From: Hofstenia miamia
Lineage: Eukaryota > Xenacoelomorpha > Acoela > Hofsteniidae
DNA: 64,000 bases
Reading direction: 5' to 3'
Assembly: GCA_900660155.1 (NCBI GenBank)
Contig: CABFPE010000213.1
Location: forward strand, 914,781-978,780
Below the pieces are notes generated by a model. The model ran no database searches, was not told the DNA's origin, and worked only from the letters and a program-made list of their open reading frames with translations. The position numbers were made by a program, and so were the translations under genes. This document shows, piece by piece, positions 48,301-60,000 of the stretch (within the stretch, counting starts at the first letter, position 1; every line of letters starts with the position of its first letter).

Positions 48301-48746
48301 CATTTGTAAGTGATCTTGACAATGACTGCTGCTGCCTTGTACTGAAAAAAGATAGTTTTGATATCAGGGAAGGAATGGGATCTTGACGCAAACGTTTAAA
48401 TTAATGAATATATCGGAAACTATCAAATAAGATATTTAAAATTTGAATTTAGAAAAAATAGTCTACTAACACATGCAATAATTTTTGTTTTAGACGATTG
48501 GAGACATCATATAGATATAGTGTTTACATCTTATCATTAGACCTATCTAAAGCATTTAATTCAAAATCTGCTTAATGAATAAATTGCATTCCCTCTTCCT
48601 AATAGCTAGTAGAACTTTGAAGATTGAAAATTTCTTCTTCTAAATCACCCACTGTTACATCAATGTTTTCTGCAAAATTGAAAAATCTCATCTATATTTA
48701 AGGGTTCATTGTGATTTTCAATGTTATCAAGTTCCTAACTTCTCAT

Positions 48747-48785
<39 letters not shown>

Positions 48786-49066
48786 NCCGAACCACTCCAT
48801 CTTTGGTGGGTCAACCACCAGCGCTACTAATCCCAAATTAAGACGAGATGGGTATAGTATATTCTTATTATAATATTCTATTATAAAAGTATTAATTGCT
48901 AATACATACATTAACTACATACAAATTTGAGAATTACCTATTTTTAGGAATTTCCGGTTGCTTTACGTTTACACTTTTATATGTTGCTTGCGTTTATGTA
49001 AAAAAGAAATGCATATACGATATGAACTTTTTACTATAATGAAAAACTAACAATAAATAATTTCTC

Positions 49067-49116
<50 letters not shown>

Positions 49117-52100
49117 AATTCAAATTCCTGGGGTCTTAAATTTGATATAGCTTTTTTCTCAGGTTGTCTTCACATAGCAACTAAAATTTGCAAAAAATAA
49201 TTGCATGCAAAAACTAAAATGTGTTAGAATTTCACAATATAGATTTATTTTGGGCTCAAGTTAAATGAATATTATTAAAATTTTTATTAAATCATAGTAT
49301 TAGTGGATTTTTCAAGCATGCCATTACTATAACAAACTAGCAATAATCCTAAAGCGAACGTTTTAAGCTGATTTCTTTTGGGGTAACAAAGTTACCCCAA
49401 ACATAGGCTACTGATGTTTTGGTGAATCTTGGTAAGCAAAATTAGGATGATTCCTATATTGTGCAGACAAAAGGTACCTAAAAATACGGAAACGTCACAA
49501 AATATCAGGTTCTTCCTATTTGATTTGAGCTCAAAATCCTATTCTAGTTGTTCTTGTGGTAACAAAATTAATAATTAACAAATGAAGCAGAAATACAGTT
49601 TTCAAATCTTAATAAATTTTTGTTTAAACTTTATTTGTACATAGATTTTATGTACAGAAGATTTTAAAAAATAATTATATTAATTATTATTATTATTATT
49701 ATTTAAGCGAATGGTTTAACTATAAATGCAGTCATGGTCATAAATATTCGGTACAAATTTTCACAGGTTTTGAATCAATAATGTACTAATTCATTACAAA
49801 TAAATGGACATTCAAATAAAATATAAATATGTTTACCTTTCTTCAAATACAGTAGGGATGATTTTCGTCGATAGGAATTCTGGTCACGAGTTGTATGTAC
49901 AAAAGTGCAAAGAACAGATATATGAGTGTTTAGTTACATCATAATTTTTACGAGAAACTTTTCGTAGCCAGTCTTTTGCAATTCCAATGATTTTTGAAAA
50001 CGATAAAAGTTATTCCAGTAGGGGTTATTTTAGAGTCACAACCTGATTTAACAACCAAGGCAACAGCATTTATTCGGCATCACGCTAGAATAAAGCATAG
50101 TGTATAAGATTACGTAGCATGATAAAATGTAGCTACTTTACGGGTAGGATTTTAATATTGCATTCACACGTTCGCCGTAACTTGTAGAAATATTTTCTCA
50201 ATTCTGATTAGTTGACAGTCCAGGTGTATTTAGAAGTCTATGTTCCAAAGCATCTGTATTTAATAGATAGTGTGTGCATGTGACCTTAATACAGAGAAAC
50301 AGTATGTGTATGGTGGTTGTTTGTGTTCCTTAGCAATAATGTCAATTTATGTGCATACATACACATCTGCAATACAGACATGTTTGCATCTGTGCATACG
50401 TACACCTGTCTACACTTGTGTTATTGTAAATAGCTCCATTTGATTTATCAGCGCATGCAAATATAATAAGCTTTGTCACAGGTGCAGATCATTATTTATT
50501 TTTATTGAAGTTGCTAGTTTGTGGTGCAACTTATGGGTAAGTGAAGCCAGCTAAGAAAATTTGAGTTTGGACAAATTGTTGCCTTTATTGCGCACTAAAG
50601 CTTGAAAAAGAAGAAATTGCAGAGGTTATCGACCGAGATTATCAACAATTTCAAGAAGAGAATGACTGTGGGCAATGAGACCACACTACGGCCTCCCCAA
50701 ATACACCACTATTTGCACTGACATCCTGACGAAGGACGAGGTAATGAAGAATCCCTTTATGTTAATAAAATTGTGTTGCTCATTGTCTCCAATGTAGCCA
50801 ACAGAACCATCTAAACAAGATTAGCCAACAAATTCTACTTACCAGTCAAACTAGCTCTAAAGTAGGTAGCAATCAAACAGGGAAGGAGGCTGGCCTTCTG
50901 CAAACGGTACAAGCAATGGACATCCAGACTGGAAAAGTGCTTTTCATGGATGAGAGCACTTTTCGCCAACATTATTGGTAAGACGCCCTCCTGGAGCCTC
51001 ACTATTAAATTCAATGTACACCAAAAAGACGGTAACACATTCAACCGATGTCATGGCATGGGGCTCATTTGCGTCAGCCGGCCATAGGGCGTTTTATTCT
51101 TTGCTAAAGGACCAAACTGAACACTCAGTCCCATATCATTGTTTTGGAAGAAAAAGTAGTTCAGAATATACAAAGACTGAGATGCACCATATGTCAACAA
51201 GACAATGCCCCATGGCACATGTCAATAACAACAAAGGCTTGGATGCAGACAAATGGTATTGAGGTTTTAGATTAACCTTGAAACAGCCCAGACTTCAATC
51301 CCTTTAAACTCTTTGGGTTTTGGGAAGCGATAAAGCAGAGGATTGATCGGACGAATTGTGAATCCCTGGCGTCACTGAAAGCTGAATTAACACGTGTTTG
51401 GTGCCTTCAGACAGTGTCGAAAGAATGTTGTTGACTTATTGAGAGCATGCCACATTGAATTTCCCTATGCATTAAAATAAAGGCTATCCGTCTTGATAGT
51501 TATTGCAAACAATGTTTTTGCGCGTTTGTTTTTGTATGCTTTCAATCGTAAAAACCGACACTTATGAGTCTGCAGTTTTAAAAGTTTTTGCATGCTATTC
51601 TCTTGAACAACTTGTATTTTCTCCTACTTCCAGCTCCTCCCTGCTTGATTTGGTTCTGTGCTCTCACCCCGATTATATATTTGACATATCTGTAATTCCT
51701 GTTCCTGCTAAGCTGTCAGATCACTCATTCGTCAGCTTCAATCTGTTTGTCAACTCTACTTCTCCATCTGCTAATCCGGCTGCTCCACAATATGCTCGAT
51801 TTAACAGTGACTTTCTGTCACTTAATGCTGCTCTCTCATCTTCGCTGCCCGTTTTTAGTGATTCCNAGTTTTAGAAGTTTTTGCCTGCTATTCTCTTGAA
51901 CAACTTGTATTTTCTCCTACTTCCAGCTCCTCCCTGCTTGATTTGGTTCTGTGCTCTCACCCCGATTATATATTTGACATATCTGTAATCCCTGTTCCTG
52001 CTAAGCTGTCATATCACTCATTCGTCAGCTTCAATCTGTTTGTCAACTCTACTTCTCCATCTGCTAATCCGGCTGCTCCACAATATGCTCGATTTAACAG

Positions 52101-54049
52101 TGACTTTCTGTCACTTAATGCTGCTCTCTCATCTTCGCTGCCCGTTTTTAGTGATTCCTTCTCAGTTGACGATTGGTTCACTTTCTTTCATCAAGTCATT
52201 TCTTCTTATGTTCCTCGTCGGCGGAAAAAGCGTGCTTCTCTTCCTTTCTATTTTTCGTCCCTTACTGTGCACTCCTTGAATTGGGGCTGGAATATTTTTC
52301 TGTTAATTTATACTTGTTTCACTTTCAACAACGGGTTTATATGAAATAAAAAATTACTATCAAATTTGTTTAGTTCGTTAAAAAAATAAGCAAACTATTA
52401 ACTAACCGTCAGTTTCAATTCAAGTTTAGTTTTTCACTACTTTAGTAATATTTACGTTACTTGACATAACATCTCAATTAAGATTAAATCGAGAAAGCAA
52501 CGGAATGCACTAGGCAATAAATGTATACATTTTGTTGACCGTGCATATTTTTTATTTCACCTTCTCTATGAAATCATGCATGGAGCAAAAATTATGCGCT
52601 GATCCAGAAGCGTATTTCACTTTGTCTGAATACAAGTTTTAACAAATTATTTGTTTTTTATAACGAGCCAGATTTGCACCTCTCAATCTGTTACCAGAAT
52701 ATGTAAGCGGATATTCAACATTGATCGTTTTTAACACATTTGCTTTTTTAATAATTTTGATGAAAAATATAACATTTTTTATTGGCACCACTGACATTTG
52801 AAAAGTCGGTAAGGACTCTGGATCAATAATAACTTTTGTATTAGTTTATATTGTTTTGTAGTTCTATTTGCCCTTGATAGTATCTCGAATATCATATTTT
52901 TATTTTTGATATTTCATGCTGAGCCTAGATTCCTCGCAATTTAAGGCTGCACGTTATTTCGGAGATATTTAAATCATTAACTAACATATATTCAAATTCA
53001 TTCAAGAATCTGTTAACAATCTTTCTGATGTTTTTAAGATTCAAGAGGTTCTAAACGTTTTATATGATTCTTATGAAAAACTGACTGTTCTTTTATAAAT
53101 TTCGAGTAGGTCTTGTAATGAAATAAGAATATTACTTTAATCAAAATTTTGTGCAACATAAAAAACGCAGCAGATGTGATTACGTGCATTTCCGTTGACT
53201 AACTGACCTTCTAAATATGAGAGATATATTTTGTGACGTATTTTCTATATAAACTCCACTGTTTTTGCAGTGGAAATCAATTGATTACAGTGTTTAGATT
53301 GCGTTTGCTGTCACCACCACAGTTCTCATTGCTATCCATTTATTCGCGCTTCTCATCTCCACATGCATTCTTCCCAACTTCGAGGCTGAAATCTCACTGA
53401 GTCAATCAGTTACCTCCAATCAGCACTTTTCTTGGTACGTTCAGTTGGCATGGAGTTTCTCCACCGTACTTGGAATTCTCCTTTTCCTTATTGAGGTAAC
53501 ACCTGTTTCCATTTCATATATTTCCGACAAAATTCTCGGCGTTAACAAATTTCAGTTCTTTAGTTTTGATTTTTCTCAGTGTCAGTTAATAGTGATTATT
53601 GTTTTCAATTACGAGGGGATCCCAGAAGTACCTGTCAAAACAAAGATAACACGAAAATGTCGGAAACAATGTTTTTATTTTTGGAGATAATTTCCTTTCA
53701 ACTCTATACACTGTCTCCAGCGATGTTCAAGCGGTTCAATGTTTTTTTTAATATAAACACTGTCTTGAATAGCATTAACTACCAACATCCCTTTTCCATT
53801 TTTGAAATTGTTTTCGTCACTAGCCCATTGTTAGGCTTATCAACTGAAATCGTTTGAGAAAGCTAAATCTAACGAGTACAGTGCATAACGTAGCAATTTT
53901 AATTTAATTCATTAAGTTGTGCCATTGCAATAACGAAGTTGTGAGTTGGTACATTATCTTAATGAAACAGCACTTTCCTTCTTCCTATAGAAAACTGTCT
54001 ATTCCTTTTTACATTACAACTTATTGTGCTGTACAGGAATTAAAACTAC

Positions 54050-54087
<38 letters not shown>

Positions 54088-57000
54088 NTGTCTACTTGGT
54101 CCTCTGTCAACCATCTTGATTTTAGCACTACCAAGACATGTGGTATTTCCTTTTCTGTGGCTCCCCCTTCTGATTTGCCTCTACCTGTGGCCTTCTCGTG
54201 CTTTGTTCCACTCCATGGAACGTTTCCAGAAACGCGCTTTCAAATGGATTTCCTCTTTTGACTATAAAGACGCTCTGCTGAAATTCTCCACTCTCCCGCT
54301 GTCACTCTACTTCCATGCCTGTGATCTCCTTCTGTTCAATCGACTACTGACTCGCAAATTGGATCTTGATCCTTTTGATTTCATTAAGTTCTCTAATTCC
54401 TGCTGCACTCGTTCTGATGATGTTGTCACCTTCTCCATTTGTCGTACAAAGAAACATCGCACCCTTCACTCGTTTTTCAATCGTGCTTGTACTGCTGCTA
54501 ATTACATCTTGACTCGCAACCCTCCAACAGCGATTGATTTCTTTTCCCCGCCACCGAGCTTCAAGAAATCTTTGATGGCTTTCCTCTTTGCTGAGCCCTT
54601 CTCCAACTTCGCCTACTCTTCCATTTGCTCCTATTTCATCTCCTGTGACTGTCCTCGCTGCCGTAAAACTTGACTTGTTTTTATTTATATTTTTTGTTGT
54701 GTATGCCTTCAGCGGCTAAATAAAGTCATTGATTATTATTATTATTATTGAATTAATTTGAATTGCATGGAATTGTTACAGTAAATTCAGAAAATCAAAG
54801 AAGGCCCGTAAAAATAGTGCAAGGTCATCTACGCGGACTGCATCTATTAAATAAAGTTGTGTTGGAGTTATCGGGATGCAATATATGCTGCGTGAATAAG
54901 AAAACGAGCAATTGTCCCAAAAATTTTCAGTAGCTGTAATTGGAGAAACCGTTTTTACCCAACTATCCTTTAATGACAAAGCGTCTAACTATTAGAGGTG
55001 TGCAGGACTGGTATCTGGTTCAGATCCTCCATCTTGTCCCGTAGGGACTGGGAGCAGATATTGGGACCAAAAATAACACTTCGGGACCAGATACAAGACG
55101 GACTGGTACCAAATGCTTTGAGAACAGATACCTGTATGTACATAATATTAAGAATTTTCACCTTAGTACATTATACATTAAGCATTTCACTTGATATAAG
55201 AATATTATGCATAAAATGAATTTCACCACTTATTTGGAAGTGTTAAGCTCGTATATTAGTTGGCTATATTTAGTTACATTGTATATTTTCTTTTTCATAC
55301 AAAATTCCAACTTGATAGCAAATTTATAAACGCGAACGAGTACCGGGACCAAATATAACTAGTCTCGTACGTCTCTACTAACTATTCGATACGTTTATGT
55401 TGTCGTGTCAAAACTATTTTAACTCACACGTATATGTTCATTAACACGTAAGCGCTTTACCGAGTTAACTTCTCTCAGCCCTGTTTCTTATGCAGTCTTA
55501 ATGTATAATTTGATTCCTTTTGTCCCCATGAAAATGTGTGTTTATCTGCACAGTAATAGTAGTTATTGCCATAGGTTATGAGCATCAAGATTGATCAACA
55601 CGAAATCTTTTCATGCAAATCATTATCGAAACTTTATTTTATAGAAATGCTTTGATTTGTTTGTGAGCAATTTGGAATGTTTACCTTTTGCAATCTTACT
55701 TCATTAGTAACATCCCACTTTGTCAACAATTTTGAGGCCGAAATCATTTTGCTTTTTGGTTTTCACTTCAGTTCTTAAATCATTAGCAAATACATTGTTA
55801 AAAGCAATATCCGTTTCATTTTTTAGAAAGACACTGATAATTGAACTTTTCTTGTTTAATTAGTTTTTGTAATGATTCGTAAGTTAGAATGTTTAAAAAC
55901 CTTAGCTTCCTGACTTTTGTTGGGTAACATGACCTGTCAATCTTCCTATTACACAAGTTCTAATCGATTTCATTCTCTTTGTATTCATTGCAATTTATGT
56001 GGTTCTAAATTTTTTGAGCAGTTTGTTTTTAATACTATGTTAATCTTAATGAATAATAGTCCCAATTTTACTTTTAAAATGGTTAAAAATTGTTCTGAAT
56101 ACCAAATCACTTTAAACGCTAATAGTAGTTTCATTGCACACATTTAGAAATAATTACATTTTCTGATATATGCTCTCTAGGTATTTAATCTGCATGTAGA
56201 AATTAGAGGGAAAAGATTTTATATGGACGTTCATTTGTCATCAATTGAGTAATAGTAATAAAAGGGTTTTCACTTAGTTTTTCCGTAACAATTTTTTTGC
56301 TTTAGCCACTAGTTTGGTGAGGTATTTACGCCACATGACATGCTAGACATGCATCACCTTTTTCCTGATATTCAAATTTCGTACTGCATGCAGCACATTA
56401 TTATCGCTTTAGCTGTGATTCGTCTTCAACATTGTATATTAAAAAGCAATGTAGCATAGATTATTTTACATTCAAAATGTATTAAGTCTCGAATGGTTTC
56501 TGCCATATTACTTAATGCAAGTCTAAACCAACTCAGTGGTTCAGAACTTGATATCATGTTCAGAATCCATGCAAGTATTACTATTCGTTTCGTAACACTA
56601 ACTCATGTCAATATAGCGTTTTTATTATTTATGAGAAATTTGGGCTAATTTCGAACAGTGTTTTCTGAAGGGGTATGTTTAAAAGCTTTTTTTAAGAAAA
56701 TCCTGCTCTCATTGCGGATGGTTTTCAGTTAGTTAACTTGTTTTCACCAAAGAATGGCATGTCTATATTCTTGCCTTCACTCTATCATTTATCTCACGTG
56801 TTTTGCAGCATGTGTGCAAAACCTACTTATCATATCACGTTTCTGATAGTATTTAAAACTAAATCTTCAACAATACACAACTATCATGATTAATTTTTTA
56901 AGGTCGACTTAGAAAATGATAGTTTTCTTTATTTCCGCGTGATTCAACCGAATTCCGTTTCTTTAATATATTCATAAAAATTAAGCATACTAATAGCAAA

Positions 57001-60000
57001 AAATGAAACGTTTATTCCATTTTGTCATCAGGCTTACTTTACGTTTTATCTCCTAAGCCATATTCTTTCCCCTGTTTACATAGTTTTCTCTGAAGTTCAG
57101 TTGTTGATAGTTTATTTGAAGGTATTCTTATTTCAATTAGTTTTCGCATGCAAATCATTTCTAATCTCTTTATGCAGTCATACAAATTTTACAAATTTGG
57201 GTGCATTTGCGATGCGTACAAGTTAATGGCCACAAGTTAATTTGGTCTACCAAATCTAATTACAATATATGATTAGGGATCACTTCTAAATTATCTAGTG
57301 ACCCCAACCTGACTGACCTGCGCAAATTAGTGATCCGAGTAACCCGTGACCCGTTTTCAATTTTGGAATGGTGCTAATTGTTTTGCACATATTATTAGGC
57401 CTGCCCTTTCATCATATTAAGAACTAATACATTTTCTAGTTATCATTGCAACATCTTGTACCAGTATTTCTCTGACACAACTTCACAAATGTTAATTTTA
57501 ACATGGATTGGGCATTTGCAATTTAAGTTTGAAACCTGTGTTTCAATTTCAACATATAATAATACATTGTTTCCGATTTTTGTTTTGTCACACCTGGTGC
57601 AGTTAGGAAATTATGTAATTAAGAGAAAATGAATTATGACATTAAGGAAGATTACAATGTTAATTTATATGAACAAAATAACGTTCAATTTTCAAATGAT
57701 TACTGTACGTATATTTGCAAATCCAATGAAATCGCAATTCTCATTATCCAATTAATGCAATGTACCAACACTATCAGTACTGAAACTCGCCGAAATGCGC
57801 CCATAAAACAGAAAATTATGCAAAATTATTCCAAAATGATTTAAAAGAGTACATAGAATAATGGTTACAAAGAGTATCTCCACGCATGTGTGAATATCCC
57901 ATATCTGAAAACTGCTAGAACTGCTCGTGATAAAGCATTGACAAAAGTGTCATCCGAGAAAGTTTCTTTGACTGGTCTCACATCATGCAAAGACATTTTA
58001 GCAGCGCAGGATTATTTATAGCTGCACAAACTTCTTCACATCATCGTATTATGAAAATTTCTAAATGCCTATGACGAAATTTTCCAGGTCTATGAGCCAA
58101 ATACTCCTTTTTAAAAAAATTTAATGTGGTTAGGAATGCACTGAAAATTAGCTTTTATGAATGCATGATCCGGTTTGTTTGTGGTTTTTTTAGTAACTGT
58201 TTGACTATTGTTGTAGAAGTTGGATCACGATGACCAAACTCAGCCAGTATATTATCTGCCGAGCCGAAGTTTTCACCGTGGGCTCAAACTATCTTACTAC
58301 GTGGTGAAAATTGATTCTACAACCCTAATTAACGTTGGGGTTATTCATAATTAGGAAACACTCCAAAATATTTTAGAACTTTTATATGCATAGATAAAAC
58401 TTAACAAAATATGGTCTTTTCCTTATTTATCAGTAAGAACTAGGCTTATGTATGGGAAGCCTACTGAGCATGTTAATTTACATAATTCACAATTTCCGAT
58501 TTTCAATGAGCACTAAGAACGCCTTTGGTATAAAAGTTCCTTCAGCAATTTTATAGAATGACAAAAGAAATCGAAATGGCCACTTAATAGTTATTAAGCT
58601 AAAGAAAATTTATGTTGCTCTTTCTTGATTTTTACTCCGCACGGCACAGGACCACTCAATATTTTTACTTCCTTCTGAGAATTCTATAGTATTAGAGGAA
58701 ATACTAACTGATTTAATATCTTCGAACACTGGATAATTTTCTTAAAACACCGTTTTACACTATTCATTTTTGTTAGTACTAATTGAATATAAAACTAGTT
58801 TTATAAAAAATGGGATATTTGCCTATGCGCATATTTTACAAATGTGAATTAGATGAATTACGTTTTAGCGTCAGCGGAAACTAATATAAAATGAGTTCGT
58901 GAATGCACCCAATGCAGTCTGTGTTAATGAAGTGCTCTTTTCTGTGTACTTACACTTTCTTATCATCTAAGGTAGAACCTTATGGAGACTTAATTGTGGT
59001 TTCTCTTTTATTTATGACTTTATAGTATGGGCACCTGTTTACATGAAGGATTCCTAATTTACCATCAAACCTATAATGCAATCCAATCAATCTTATGCAG
59101 GTTGAATTTTCTTAGACTGCTGCTGATGCGAGAAGAATTATTGCTGAATCGTTTGATAGAAGTTTAGGGAGACCTCTTCCAGAGGTTGACTATGGCGGCT
59201 CCTGTCAGTTGTATGATACTGAAAGGCCTGATGATCCTTTTCACGCTATCAAAGATAAAATGGACACATTTATATTTTCACATTTCTTTGGCTGGGTTGC
59301 AAAGGTAAATTCGTTTGTATTTTTATCAAATACTTTGTTTTCTACTACCGAACTGTAAGCTGATTCCGATGCCTTTTAGATTCAATAAACATCATCTTAA
59401 AACTTGTTGCCAATGCTAAGTTGTTTTTACATTCATTTTTATAAAAAATTGAGAACTGCAAATAATTTTATGAACCGAGTTTTGACGTTCAATTCATTTA
59501 CAATCTTTCAACATGAAGTTCATGTTTGTAGAAAATGGGGGTTTTCCATTGGCGTATAAAAGAAATAATGACGCTATAAATTTTTTAAAAGTGCTGTACT
59601 TTTCCATCACATTGAATCGAGCCTTTATTAACCGATGCTTGATTTACCATCTTGAGCATTTTTCAGAGTTTTTAGAATTTCCGCTTGTATCAACATTATA
59701 GTATTTTATGTATTTTTAGATGTTGATGTTTCGTGATGTCTGGTTTTGCTTAATTCAGAGCTTTCTATTTGAGGTTTTGGAGTACACATTGGAGCATCAA
59801 TTACCTAACTTCTCTGAGTGCTGGTGGGATCATTGGATTTTGGATTTCATCGTTTGTAATGGTGCAGGTATATGGGTAGGAGCAATCACTCTTCGGTTTT
59901 TAGAAGCTAAGGTATTTTTCCGATTTACTCACATTATTAACTTGTTAATGGTCTTTGATAAGTTTACAGTCGCAGTCATATGATGTTTATTTCATATTTC

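Larger units (their letters stand above)
47282..59115 (+). other. Fourth intron of the synthase gene, 11.8 kb
   Basis: Intron sizes in this gene are otherwise 84-1,202 bases. This one holds a Tc1 relic, two LINE family A pieces, an ORAI exon, a mariner relic, a hAT-like element and three single-N joins (48,786, 51,866, 54,088). Its true length is therefore uncertain. 55,386-59,115 has no recognised gene; a GC-rich CCCGTGACCCG-type patch lies at about 57,290-57,360. Confidence 0.7.

Noticed and set aside
53496-53690. Read-through of the ORAI exon frame to 53,690
   Set aside because: The sequence after 53,495 starts with a donor GTAACA and loses ORAI similarity at once. It then enters a mariner end.
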